Shown here: one piece after another, positions 36,911-45,659 of the stretch | Layout: each line of letters opens with the position of its first letter | Numbering within the stretch: position 1 is the first letter of the stretch | Source: Prevotella heparinolytica | Lineage (GTDB): Bacteria > Bacteroidota > Bacteroidia > Bacteroidales > Bacteroidaceae | NCBI RefSeq assembly: GCF_004342845.1 | Contig: NZ_SLXB01000010.1 | Location: 1 to 64,000, forward strand | DNA: 64,000 nt | Reading direction: 5' to 3' | Program-made: the position numbers and the translations under genes | Notes under the pieces: generated by a model | Database searches by the model: none | The model's input: only the letters and a program-made list of their open reading frames with translations | What the model was told of the DNA's origin: nothing

Positions 36911-37618
36911 ATGGCAAACCGCATCACCCGTCACATTCCCAATACCCTGACCTGCCTGAACCTGTTCTCCGGGTGCATTGCATGCGTCATGGCATTCGAG
37001 GCCCGATACGAAGCGGCACTCGGTTTCATCATCCTCAGTGCCGTATTCGACTTCTTCGACGGCATGATGGCACGCGTGCTGAATGCACACTCTGCCATCG
37101 GAAAAGACTTGGATTCTTTGGCGGACGACATAAGTTTCGGAGTTGCCCCTTCCTTGATTATTTTTTCTTTATTCAAAGAAATGAGCTATCCCGATGTAAT
37201 GCAGGGAGCGGCTGCCTATTTCCCCTACCTTGCATTCCTGCCGGCCGTATTCTCGGCATTGCGGCTGGCCAAGTTCAACAATGACACCCGCCAGACAAGC
37301 TCCTTTGTCGGACTTCCCGTACCTGCCAATGCTTTATTCTGGGCTTCGCTGGCAGCAGGCGGCCATAGTTGGCTGACAAGCGAAAGTTTTTATCCCCTCT
37401 GTCTGTTGTTATTGGTCGCAATATTCTCTTGGCTGCTGGTTTCGGAGATTCCGATGTTCTCTTTGAAGTTTAAGAATTTGTCATGGAAAGACAACAAAGT
37501 CAGCTTCGTCTTCCTGATTGTCTGCATTCCTCTTCTCCTCTTTATGGGAGTTTGCAGTTTTTCTGTCATTATTGTCTGGTATATACTGTTGTCACTTGTT
37601 ACGAAGAAAAGTAGATAA
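36911..37618 (+). CDS. pssA: CDP-diacylglycerol-serine O-phosphatidyltransferase
   Basis: 235 residues with about six to eight membrane helices. The CDP-alcohol phosphotransferase signature is complete: FFDGMMARVLNAHSAIGKDLDSLADD. It makes phosphatidylserine from CDP-diacylglycerol and serine. It acts directly before Psd, its upstream neighbour. Confidence 0.94.
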   Translation: MANRITRHIPNTLTCLNLFSGCIACVMAFEARYEAALGFIILSAVFDFFDGMMARVLNAHSAIGKDLDSLADDISFGVAPSLIIFSLFKEMSYPDVMQGAAAYFPYLAFLPAVFSALRLAKFNNDTRQTSSFVGLPVPANALFWASLAAGGHSWLTSESFYPLCLLLLVAIFSWLLVSEIPMFSLKFKNLSWKDNKVSFVFLIVCIPLLLFMGVCSFSVIIVWYILLSLVTKKSR

Positions 37619-37651
37619 ACAAATCTTTGGTACAGTAAAAAACATTAATCC

Positions 37652-37963
37652 ATGCTTCACTTTTTAGTTTTTCTCTTTATCATCGTTATCGCTATCGTAC
37701 TTATCGGGCTTAGCATTATCGGAAGCGTGATACGAAGCATATTAGGATTGGGCGGGCGGCGTTCATCTTCCGCATACGGCACTTATCAAAATAAAGGAAA
37801 GAATTACCGCACCGGCAGTCATTCCGGTTACGGCAACCGACAGGCAAACGACGCCCGTCAAGAAGAGGCACAATCCGAGGAAGAAGACTCGCGCCCGAGA
37901 CACAAGAAACTTTTCTCCAAAGATGAAGGCGAATACGTAGACTTTGAGGAAATCGAAGAATAG
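37652..37963 (+). CDS. DUF4834-type small membrane protein
   Basis: 103 residues. One N-terminal membrane helix (LVFLFIIVIAIVLIGLSIIGSVI) is followed by a Gly/Arg-rich and then acidic cytoplasmic tail ending EYVDFEEIEE. This matches the DUF4834 family of Bacteroidales, usually found beside pssA or lipid genes. The function is unknown. The mobile element begins 36 bp after its stop. Confidence 0.82.
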   Translation: MLHFLVFLFIIVIAIVLIGLSIIGSVIRSILGLGGRRSSSAYGTYQNKGKNYRTGSHSGYGNRQANDARQEEAQSEEEDSRPRHKKLFSKDEGEYVDFEEIEE

Positions 37964-37998
37964 CCATATCCTCCGTATGGGCCGACATGATTTCACGA

Positions 37999-38008
37999 TA
38001 CATGCCCA
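37999..38008 (+). other. Left attachment repeat (attL core)
   Basis: TACATGCCCA, identical to 49567-49576. It lies 36 bp past the DUF4834 stop. Reading on from ACA TGC CCA enters the C-terminal part of DUF3987 in frame. Confidence 0.85.
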
Positions 38009-38611
38009 AAAGGTTTGAAGATTGCTCCTTGGGTTAAGGTTCCAAAACAAGATGCTGCAATCTTTGAAAGACCATTCCGTGTATGGAAAGAGATTATAGA
38101 CAAGGCTGTGGCTATTCCTTTTACGGAAGGCATCTTCAATGTTCTTGACTTCTCTGATGAAGCCATTGACATATTCTATGATTGGCAGAATGAGGACATA
38201 GAACGGCAGAATGCCATTACGGATGAAAAAATGATAGACTCACGTGCTGCAAAAGTTCCTTTGAACACTGCTCGGCTTGCCTTGATATTCCAACTGTTCC
38301 GATGGGCTTGTGATGAGTCTCACAAGGATTTTGTTGATGCGGAGTCCGTGAATTCAGCCATACGGATGAGCGATTACTTTGAAAAGTCATACAAAAGGAT
38401 GGATGACCTCGTTTCAACCGAGGCTACCGACCCCGTGAAGAAACAGGTACTTGACTCGTTGGGAAACAAGTTCATCACCGCTGAAGCAGTAAAGGCTGGA
38501 GCTGATTTTGGTTTTGCAAGACGTACTGTCATGTATATGCTCAAAGACTTCTGTCAGAGAAATTTTATCATCAAAGACAAGCAAGGCAATTATGAGAAAG
38601 TACAGAAGTAG
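38000..38611 (+). CDS. DUF3987 protein, C-terminal part (split by the att site)
   Basis: Open from the att core; about 200 codons follow it, starting KGLKIAPWVKVPKQD. It contains FNVLDFSDEAIDIFYDWQNEDIERQ and a C-terminal winged-helix-like part (KKQVLDSLGNKFITAEAVKAG). It has no start codon of its own except a TTG at 38015. The missing N-terminal part is at 48815-49576. In the integrated state it would be made only as a fragment, if at all. Confidence 0.88.
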   Translation, partial: TCPKGLKIAPWVKVPKQDAAIFERPFRVWKEIIDKAVAIPFTEGIFNVLDFSDEAIDIFYDWQNEDIERQNAITDEKMIDSRAAKVPLNTARLALIFQLFRWACDESHKDFVDAESVNSAIRMSDYFEKSYKRMDDLVSTEATDPVKKQVLDSLGNKFITAEAVKAGADFGFARRTVMYMLKDFCQRNFIIKDKQGNYEKVQK

Positions 38612-38621
38612 AACTACCACC

Positions 38622-38736
38622 TTGCACCGTTTGCACCGTTTGCACTTTGCACTTCTTGCACTCTTGCACAAAAGATGCTGTATTTTGTGCCAAAAAAGTG
38701 CAAAAGTGCAGAAAGTGCAAGGTGCAACAAGTGCAG
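38622..38736. repeat. Inverted array of TTGCAC / GTGCAA motifs
   Basis: TTGCAC occurs at 38622, 38631, 38640, 38647, 38656 and 38664. GTGC[AC] follows in reverse orientation at 38687, 38699, 38706, 38715, 38722 and 38731. Spacing is mostly 7-9 bp. The two halves could fold on each other or act as iterons. It lies between the DUF3987 and DUF6371 genes of the element. Confidence 0.85.
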
Positions 38737-38742
38737 AGCCTT

Positions 38743-39765
38743 ATGAGTGAGTATAGATTCCATCTACAGAAATACAAGGTGGGCAACCGTTATACTTGCC
38801 CTCAATGTGGGCGCAAGCGTTGTTTTGCCAGATATATTGACGAGCAAGGACACATTACATTTCCCGACAACGTGGGGCGATGTGACCATGAGCAGAGTTG
38901 TGGCTACCATTATTCTCCATCTGATTATTTCAAGGACAATCCCGATGCCAACAGCAATGATGATTGGAGATATAAAACACCAATCATAGAGTGCAGGAAA
39001 GAGAAAACTCTTCCAACTTTCATTGAGAATAAGTTGATGGAGCAAACACTGCATGGCTATTCTGTCAATCCTTTGTACCGATACATTTCAACGGTCTTTG
39101 GCAGGGAGGAAACAGAGCGTCTGTTTGCTCTGTACAAGGTTGGCACTTCAAAAAAATGGGGAGGTTCAACTATCTTCTGGCAGATAGATGTCAATGGGAA
39201 TGTGCGCACTGGCAAGATAATGAAGTATGATGACAATACAGGACACCGCATCAAGGAACCTCTCAGCCTGGTGACTTGGGTACACTCGGAACAGAAACTG
39301 CCAGACTTTACACTTCGACAGTGCTTCTTTGGCAAACATCTGTTGACAGATAAAACCACGACCAAGACAATAGCCATCGTGGAGAGCGAAAAGACAGCCA
39401 TCATTGCCACACACTTCATGTCTGATTTCGTATGGTTGGCTACTGGAGGCATGAACGGATGTTTCAATAAAGATGCTGTCGAAGTCCTAAGCGGTCGGGA
39501 GGTTGTTTTGGTTCCAGACCTTGGGGCAACGGATAAGTGGAAAAGCAAACTTCCGTTGCTGCAATCAATATGCAAGCAAGTTCTTGTCAGCAACATCTTG
39601 GAAGACAATGCCACCGATGAACAAAAGACCAATGGTCTTGACATTGCCGACTTCCTGCTGATGACGGAAACGCCACAGATGGCGCTACAAAGGCTGATAA
39701 AGAAACATCCGCCACTCCAACATCTGATAGACAGCCTCGGGTTGGTGTTGGTGGAAGAGTCATAG
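38743..39765 (+). CDS. DUF6371 / toprim-like replication protein of the element
   Basis: 340 residues from the ATG at 38743; a TTG at 38647 would run through the repeat array and is unlikely. The N-terminal zinc finger is YTCPQCGRKRCF with a second Cys/His pair in GRCDHEQSCGYHY. The central part has TIAIVESEKTAIIATHF, like a toprim glutamate motif, then VLVPDLGATDKWKS. Such proteins follow DUF3987 in Bacteroides mobilizable elements and probably take part in priming replication. The family name is from memory. Confidence 0.82.
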   Translation: MSEYRFHLQKYKVGNRYTCPQCGRKRCFARYIDEQGHITFPDNVGRCDHEQSCGYHYSPSDYFKDNPDANSNDDWRYKTPIIECRKEKTLPTFIENKLMEQTLHGYSVNPLYRYISTVFGREETERLFALYKVGTSKKWGGSTIFWQIDVNGNVRTGKIMKYDDNTGHRIKEPLSLVTWVHSEQKLPDFTLRQCFFGKHLLTDKTTTKTIAIVESEKTAIIATHFMSDFVWLATGGMNGCFNKDAVEVLSGREVVLVPDLGATDKWKSKLPLLQSICKQVLVSNILEDNATDEQKTNGLDIADFLLMTETPQMALQRLIKKHPPLQHLIDSLGLVLVEES

Positions 39766-39802
39766 CAGAGTGGGTAAGAATCTGCGAGTACGCTTGCGTG
39801 AC

Positions 39803-39892
39803 GGACTTTCACAAAAGTCCTAAACATAATAGGGACTTTTAGATTCACTTGCTGACGCTGTTCACTTAAAAAGTCCTTCTATTATGCTTAGG
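39803..39892. other. Candidate oriT: nested hairpins upstream of the relaxase gene
   Basis: GGACTTT (39803-39809) pairs with AAAGTCC (39814-39820). A larger inverted repeat joins CCTAAACATAATAGGGACTTTT (39819-39840) with its imperfect complement at 39868-39892. It lies 60-150 bp before the MobV start, where mobilisation origins usually sit. Confidence 0.55.
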
Positions 39893-39954
39893 CTCCGCCC
39901 GAGACCTGTCACCAGTTATACTATAACAATGTTACAAACTCAAACAGGATTCTT

Positions 39955-41988
39955 ATGGAAAGAAACATACCACGTGCCGCCATCCATGTAGGCACAGACA
40001 AAAAAACGTTCTCGTCCCAAGTGGGTAACGAGGCGGAACGCAGAGGTTGGGACGAGAAGCGTTACCAACTAAAAAACGCAGACATAGATAAGAACAACCA
40101 TTATAACTATTCACGCAAGAGACTCAACTTTGAGATAGTCAAGGGTGGAAAGATAGTGTCTCTTGGTTCCCAGTCTGTGCCGTTGCATGAACGCTTGCAG
40201 CACAGACTTGATGAACTTGGTTTCAAGCCATATATGGATGCCAAGCGTCCCGACCAAGTTTCAAGGAACAGTCCGAACTGCACTGTCGGCATCATCTTCA
40301 GTGGTGACCATGATGTGCTTAACAGGCTTGCCTTTGGTGAACAGAAGCTCAACACGTCAGATCCAAATGCTGACCACAGCAATGTGACATTACAAAAAGG
40401 CATCTATGACTGGGCATTGGACACCTACCGCTTTGCATGTGAGAAATGGGGAGAAGAGAATGTCATCGGCTTTGATGTGCATTGTGACGAGACAAGCATC
40501 CATGCCCATGTGCAGACCGTGCCTGTTGAACAAGTAAGGAAACGTGGGCGCATCGGAAGCAAGTACATTCACAAGGATAATCCAGAAAAGGTTCTCTCTA
40601 CAAAGGAATGGAGAGCACTTCCAAAAGAAGAACGTGACAACTACACAAAATCGGAAGCGGCAAAGGATGTTGTTGAAAGGGTCTCTTATGCCAAAGTGTG
40701 GGGAGAGCGAGCAAAGGACAAATCACAATACCTTTCCCAACTGCATACTGACTATTACAACAATGTCGGTCATAAGTATGGCTTGGCAAGAGGCTTCTCC
40801 TATGATGAACTTTCAGAGGAAGAGAAACGAGGACGCAAGCATAAGAACAAGGTAGTACTTGAAGCGGAACGTCAGGCGAAAGTCGCTCTTGACAAGGTGG
40901 AGAAATATGCAGTGCTTGCCACAATCGACAAGAAGGAGCTGACCATTCCTTTTCTCAACATCAAGGCTCCTGTTCAAGAAGTGATGAATGCCGTAAATAA
41001 AGAACTTGCCATCCCAATTCCTACGCTTATAGGACAAAAGGCGTGGCGTGAGGAGCGTGTAAACAACATCAACGCAGCTATCAAAGCCTTTGTAGTAGCC
41101 ATCAATGCAGAACGTGACAAGCAGAATGAAGATGTACGCAAGTCTGTCAACAAGACGTACACTTACTATATGCAGAACCTCAATAAGCAGATAGAGGAGA
41201 ACAAGTCGCTTCGTGCCGAGAATGATGCGCTAAAGGCAGAAAACAACAAAGTCAAACAACACATCTCTCAACTTGATGAGAAGGCTGTGGAGCGAGTGAC
41301 TACTCAACTTGTCTATGCAAAGGAAGAACTCACCAGTGCCAAAAGTTATAATACTACACTTATGGAAATGTACAATGATTTGAAGGCTCGTTGGAATGCC
41401 ATTTGGCAAGAGCCAGAAATGACTGACGCATGGAGACGAGTGGAAGCACGTAAGGAGAAAAATGCAAAAGAAAAGGCACGACAAGAAGCTGAAGCCAAAC
41501 GTGAAAGTTTAGCTCGGCAAAATAGATACATAGGAGTGCTTGATAAGTTTATCAGAGAGGGGCATAAAGCATTATCTTCCTTTGCCAAGACAGACAGAGT
41601 CAACTTCAATGATAAAGAATCGGCTTCGATATACTATGGCATCATGGCATCTGCAGTAAAGCATAATATTGGATTGGACTCTAAAGCCTGTATAGAATCG
41701 GCAGCAAAAAGGTTCTTATCTGGTATGTCGTGGGATGGTTTTACAGACTTCAAGCAAGAATGTGTCACCAGTTGGACAAAACTATTCACCACGAATGAAG
41801 TCCAATTCACAGACAACGCCTTTGACACCTTTCTCGCTTTTGTTGACCACATGTCATGCAGCGCTGACACATATGTTTCGCTTGGTGGCTCCAATGGCTG
41901 TGCTGACCAACTTACAAATTGGGACGGAACACAAAAAGTGGGATTGGGTGCGGTTCTAAGAAAAAAGTCAAGAGGCTTCTCACTATAA
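39955..41988 (+). CDS. MobV-type relaxase (Mob/Pre family)
   Basis: 677 residues. The relaxase domain fills about the first 300 residues. The histidine metal motif is DVHCDETSIHAHVQTVP. The rest is a long coiled coil (KQIEENKSLRAENDALKAENN; EKNAKEKARQEAEAK) and a helical C-terminal domain. The protein nicks DNA at oriT for conjugal mobilisation by a helper element. It ends before a 16-bp-stem terminator. Pre/Mob proteins of this family can also recombine DNA at their nic site, which matters because no integrase is present. Confidence 0.9.
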   Translation: MERNIPRAAIHVGTDKKTFSSQVGNEAERRGWDEKRYQLKNADIDKNNHYNYSRKRLNFEIVKGGKIVSLGSQSVPLHERLQHRLDELGFKPYMDAKRPDQVSRNSPNCTVGIIFSGDHDVLNRLAFGEQKLNTSDPNADHSNVTLQKGIYDWALDTYRFACEKWGEENVIGFDVHCDETSIHAHVQTVPVEQVRKRGRIGSKYIHKDNPEKVLSTKEWRALPKEERDNYTKSEAAKDVVERVSYAKVWGERAKDKSQYLSQLHTDYYNNVGHKYGLARGFSYDELSEEEKRGRKHKNKVVLEAERQAKVALDKVEKYAVLATIDKKELTIPFLNIKAPVQEVMNAVNKELAIPIPTLIGQKAWREERVNNINAAIKAFVVAINAERDKQNEDVRKSVNKTYTYYMQNLNKQIEENKSLRAENDALKAENNKVKQHISQLDEKAVERVTTQLVYAKEELTSAKSYNTTLMEMYNDLKARWNAIWQEPEMTDAWRRVEARKEKNAKEKARQEAEAKRESLARQNRYIGVLDKFIREGHKALSSFAKTDRVNFNDKESASIYYGIMASAVKHNIGLDSKACIESAAKRFLSGMSWDGFTDFKQECVTSWTKLFTTNEVQFTDNAFDTFLAFVDHMSCSADTYVSLGGSNGCADQLTNWDGTQKVGLGAVLRKKSRGFSL

Positions 41989-42003
41989 GTTAAAATAATG
42001 AGT

Positions 42004-42047
42004 ATAAGAACTTGCTTTGTTTGAAATTAGGCAAAGCAAGTTCTTAT
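42004..42047 (+). terminator. Terminator after the relaxase gene
   Basis: Perfect 16-bp stem, ATAAGAACTTGCTTTG (42004-42019) with its complement at 42032-42047, and a 12-base loop, 15 bp after the stop. Confidence 0.85.
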
Positions 42048-42566
42048 GATTGTTAATCAAGGAGACATAAACGCATTTATCTCCTCTGAACAACATAAGA
42101 TTATGTTTAAGTGCTTGATAATCAATAAATGATTGATGTAGAGCAAGTATGATGTTCCCCAAAACATATTTTAATGGTGAGTTTGAATGTGCTAAAAGAG
42201 GGTATGTTTAAGGATATTAAAAAGGCTTCAAAAGTGGAATCGGACGATAAGGACTTGTTAACACGAAATTAAGATTTGATTAACATATTTATGAACGAAT
42301 GACGGTGAACGCATTTTAATAGTGGACAACTTAAAAATGCAAGATATTACGGATGTTGTTCGTATTCTCCGCATCTTTTCACATCCATATTTTCTTCCCT
42401 ATTTTTGAATTTCCAAATTTAGGGAAATAAAAGAGTGAATAAGTTGCGTATCTGATACTATCAAGTCGTGAGAGTGTTAAAAATGAGGTCTGATTTGATG
42501 AAAAACTGAATTTTGTATCGCTGTTTGGAAACAAAGCATTATCTTTGTACCATAATTCAAAACAAA
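42048..42566. other. AT-rich non-coding stretch inside the element
   Basis: About 520 bp with no reading frame that looks like a gene. A TATCTTTG -7 box at 42540-42547 lies at its end and probably drives the toxin-antitoxin pair. Confidence 0.55.
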
Positions 42567-42911
42567 ATGGGCATCAACAAGCTAAAAGTGGTGTTGACTG
42601 AAGAAGCACAAGCATTTTTGGATGCGCAGCCATTCAAAGCTCAGCAGAAGATATACTACAACATCTTCAAGGTTGAGGAAGGAGTGATGAAAGTTGACAT
42701 CTTCAAGAAACTGGAGAATACCGAGATATGGGAGTTTCGAACTCTCTACAATGGTATATGCTACAGGCTTTTCTCCTTTTGGGATACTGAGGAAGAGACT
42801 TTGGTTATTGCCACACATGGCATTGTCAAGAAAACTCAGAAGACACCACTAAAGGAAATTGCCAAAGCAGAAGACATAAGAAAAGAGTACTTTAATAATA
42901 AAAAAAAATAG
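42567..42911 (+). CDS. HigB/RelE-superfamily toxin (Gp49-like)
   Basis: 114 residues from the ATG at 42567; the TTG at 42513 is upstream of the -7 box and is rejected. Pattern: FLDAQPFKAQQKIYYNIFKVEEG, LENTEIWEFRTLYNGICYRLFSFWD, IATHGIVKKTQKTPLKEIAKAE. This is typical of phage-derived Gp49-like/HigB mRNA interferases. The XRE antitoxin gene follows 4 bp later. The pair probably stabilises the element. Confidence 0.88.
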   Translation: MGINKLKVVLTEEAQAFLDAQPFKAQQKIYYNIFKVEEGVMKVDIFKKLENTEIWEFRTLYNGICYRLFSFWDTEEETLVIATHGIVKKTQKTPLKEIAKAEDIRKEYFNNKKK

Positions 42912-42915
42912 CATT

Positions 42916-43248
42916 ATGGCACAGATGAAATTGATACCTGCAGACAATATGAAAGATAAACTTTGGGGTAAAAGAGGTACACCAGAGCGTGAAGCAATGG
43001 AAACTAAACTCAAAGAAGATGTGAACGCCTATATTGTAGGCGAAGCCATACGCAAGGCTCGATTGGCACAAAACCTCACGCAAGAACAACTTGGTGAACG
43101 TATCGGTGTGCAGCGTGCTCAAATTTCAAAGTTGGAGAAAGGTGCAAGTGTTATCACATTGCCAACAATGAGTCGTGTATTCCAAGCTTTGGGTATCGCA
43201 ACAGCCACTCTTGATTTGGGTATTGCAGGCAAGATTGCGTTGTGGTAA
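42916..43248 (+). CDS. XRE-family antitoxin (HigA-like)
   Basis: 110 residues. The HTH_XRE domain is in the second half (IRKARLAQNLTQEQLGERIGVQRAQISKLEKG). The N-terminal part would contact the toxin. The order toxin before antitoxin is that of higBA. It probably also represses the operon. Confidence 0.88.
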   Translation: MAQMKLIPADNMKDKLWGKRGTPEREAMETKLKEDVNAYIVGEAIRKARLAQNLTQEQLGERIGVQRAQISKLEKGASVITLPTMSRVFQALGIATATLDLGIAGKIALW

Positions 43249-43301
43249 GATAATTAACAAATAAGCCCTGAAATATTATATCATCATACCCTCTAAGAAA
43301 G

Positions 43302-44231
43302 ATGAAATACAACAATATAGATTATCAAAGATGTGTACTTATCTGCATGGTCGTGATGATACACATCGTGAATTTCAGTACACTATACCCTGACGTGAAA
43401 AACTTTATAAACTTCTTTTTCATGCAAGCATTTTTGTTGATTACTGGCTATTTGGTAAACATCAGAAAAACGTATAAGGAATTTGCGTCTTACACCATGA
43501 AGATTCTCATACCTTATATAATAATGGTTACCAGTTATGCTTTTGTATCAACATTACTACCAGTAAGAGATGGGTTAAACGAATTTACAATACCTATAAT
43601 TCTTAATACGATATTTGTTACTTCTATTGGTCCGTATTGGTTCTTGCACACAATGGCTATATGCGGGGTAATATATTATTTGACATTCAATTGGGTTGGC
43701 AAATGGAGCATAATGAGCAAATTGTGCTTATTTGCCACATTTCTTATGTTAGTCTCACAATACACTCCAGTTCTTAATTCTACGAATGCAGCTTTTTATT
43801 TCACTGGTGTCTGTTTGCGTCTATCTGAAAAACGTCTTGATGAAATTATAAAACCATCGTTGTGGAGTATTCTGCCTTTCATAGCAATAGCAAGTTTCCC
43901 AAACTATAAAAATTGGAACTTTTTAGCGGTTACAATATTAGCATTGTCATTCCTTTCTTTCGTTCCAAAACTCATACAGAGTATCAATAACAAGAAGGTC
44001 TTGGGAATTATAGGATATATCGGAAGAAACACACTTCCTATATACCTATTTCATCCAATATTCACAATGGGAGGCAAGTTAGCATTGCCACTATTCCATT
44101 TTGATAATTCGGGGGGGGTACATACGGTCTTCACTATTGTCGTTAGCATAATCGGAAGTATTGCTATTGCTGCAATCCTTGACAGATGTCACCTGTCTTA
44201 TATTTTTGCGAGAGAAAGGTTCTTACGCTAA
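43302..44231 (+). CDS. Acyltransferase-3 family membrane protein
   Basis: 309 residues, about ten membrane helices. It starts NIDYQRCVLICMVVMIHI, with the early His of acyltransferase-3 proteins, and has an IGRNTLPIYLFHPI segment near the end. Such enzymes O-acetylate surface sugars or peptidoglycan. The gene is AT-rich and looks like cargo of the element. The acceptor is unknown. Confidence 0.85.
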   Translation: MKYNNIDYQRCVLICMVVMIHIVNFSTLYPDVKNFINFFFMQAFLLITGYLVNIRKTYKEFASYTMKILIPYIIMVTSYAFVSTLLPVRDGLNEFTIPIILNTIFVTSIGPYWFLHTMAICGVIYYLTFNWVGKWSIMSKLCLFATFLMLVSQYTPVLNSTNAAFYFTGVCLRLSEKRLDEIIKPSLWSILPFIAIASFPNYKNWNFLAVTILALSFLSFVPKLIQSINNKKVLGIIGYIGRNTLPIYLFHPIFTMGGKLALPLFHFDNSGGVHTVFTIVVSIIGSIAIAAILDRCHLSYIFARERFLR

Positions 44232-44517
44232 TCATATCAATGATAACATAAAACAGGTAGAATTTGAGAATGGACAATGATACAAGGTATATTTGCAATC
44301 ATGTGCAATCTTGGTGGGATTGTATAAGAGTGATGTTATTGCATTGATACCCAATACTTGTTGCTTGTTGGTCACTTGAAATGTTCCCAAAATGAGAATG
44401 CAAGTATAACATTGCCTAAAAACAACATATACGTTTACATTCTTTAACTAAACTTTATGCAGTCATCAAGCCGTTTGTGTATCTATATCAAGATAGATAG
44501 TACGAAACAATTCGCTC
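44232..44517. other. Intergenic stretch before the sigma-factor gene
   Basis: 286 bp, AT-rich. I see no ORF, hairpin or clear -7 box in it. Confidence 0.4.
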
Positions 44518-45624
44518 ATGGCTTCAAATATAACAACATTAGTAGAAAAAGCGAAACAAGGTGACGCTGACGCTTTCAGCACATTATACCAAATGTATTA
44601 TCCTAAGATGAAAGGGATATGCATCAATATTCTTAGAGAGGACAAGGCTGTCGTTGACGACCTTGTCCAAGATGCTTTTATACTTGCGTTTGTTTCATTG
44701 AAAGACTTGAAGAAGACTCATAGGTTTAGTCAATGGCTTACAAGTATCACCACTAACCTCGTATTGAAATATCAGGAGAAAGGTAAGAGATACGATTTCA
44801 TTTCCTTGTCTGATGTAGAGGAAGAATTTAGTACCGTATTGGAAGATGGCAACACTTCCAAGCAATCAATTTCGTATGAGGAAATTATGTCAGCAATAGA
44901 CAGTTTGCCTGAAGGGTATAAGAAAATATTCAATATGTCTGTTTTGGATGACCTGTCCCATCAAGAAATCAGCGAATTACTTGATATTACTCCACATAGT
45001 TCTTCCTCGCAATTGTCAAGGGCAAAGGCAATGTTGCGAAACATATTGTCTCCAAGAGCTATGCTTATCATCGTGTTGGCGTTGATAGTCATCCCTGTAT
45101 ATAGATATTTTACAGCAAAGAAAAAATTAGTTTCAGAAAATGATGTGAATATAGTTCGAACTCGAAAGCCTAATGAAGGCATTACGCCTATACAAAAGAA
45201 GCCTAATGTTTCTGTTTGTAGAGCGCAAAACGCTATTTTGTGCTCTAATTATCGAAGTGTTCAACATGGAAAGAACACAGTAGTCACTAATGGTGATTCT
45301 ATTAAGACAGGTCAAAATGTCATAGTCGAAATAACAGATTCTTTACAGGAAAGCCAACAATTTTTGGTATATAACGAGCAAGATAGTATCATCACAAAAG
45401 ATTCTGTTTATGTCCCTATTCCAAAAGAGAAAAATTGGATTGCAGATGATTTAGGAACACACAAGAAAAGTAAATGGCAGTTGCTCGCCGCAGGTTCTTT
45501 GGGTACTACTCTTGCGCAAAATGTTTATAAGATTATAACAAGTAGCGGTGATGATATTACGAGTGAACAACCTTCAAAAAATAGTTTTACTACATGGGAA
45601 GAGTATTCTGAATATCTACAATAA
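44518..45624 (+). CDS. ECF sigma factor with C-terminal TM and periplasmic extension
   Basis: 368 residues. Residues 1-180 are an ECF sigma factor: region 2 (ALFSTLYQMYYPKMKGICINILRE-like, VVDDLVQDAFILAF) and region 4 (LPEGYKKIFNMSVLDDLSHQEISELLDITPHSSSSQLSRAK). A membrane helix follows (MLIIVLALIVIPVYRYF), then a 170-residue periplasmic stretch. It ends in FTTWEEYSEYLQ at two stop codons. The next frame continues naturally (ITPTDPTAEN, MMDIADNN) into a beta-barrel. The original protein was probably one chain of sigma, TM and outer-membrane barrel, now cut by a frameshift. Confidence 0.85.
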   Translation: MASNITTLVEKAKQGDADAFSTLYQMYYPKMKGICINILREDKAVVDDLVQDAFILAFVSLKDLKKTHRFSQWLTSITTNLVLKYQEKGKRYDFISLSDVEEEFSTVLEDGNTSKQSISYEEIMSAIDSLPEGYKKIFNMSVLDDLSHQEISELLDITPHSSSSQLSRAKAMLRNILSPRAMLIIVLALIVIPVYRYFTAKKKLVSENDVNIVRTRKPNEGITPIQKKPNVSVCRAQNAILCSNYRSVQHGKNTVVTNGDSIKTGQNVIVEITDSLQESQQFLVYNEQDSIITKDSVYVPIPKEKNWIADDLGTHKKSKWQLLAAGSLGTTLAQNVYKIITSSGDDITSEQPSKNSFTTWEEYSEYLQ

Positions 45625-45659
45625 TAACTCCAACCGACCCAACGGCGGAAAATATAGCA

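Noticed and set aside
37716..38009. Leftward ORF crossing DUF4834 and the att core
   Set aside because: It lies antisense to DUF4834 and across the insertion junction. In the rebuilt empty site it still runs into the DUF4834 antisense, so I do not call it.
38647..38742. TTG start giving a longer DUF6371 protein
   Set aside because: The extra 32 residues are read from the TTGCAC/GTGCAA array and are Cys/Lys-rich nonsense. The ATG at 38743 is the natural start.
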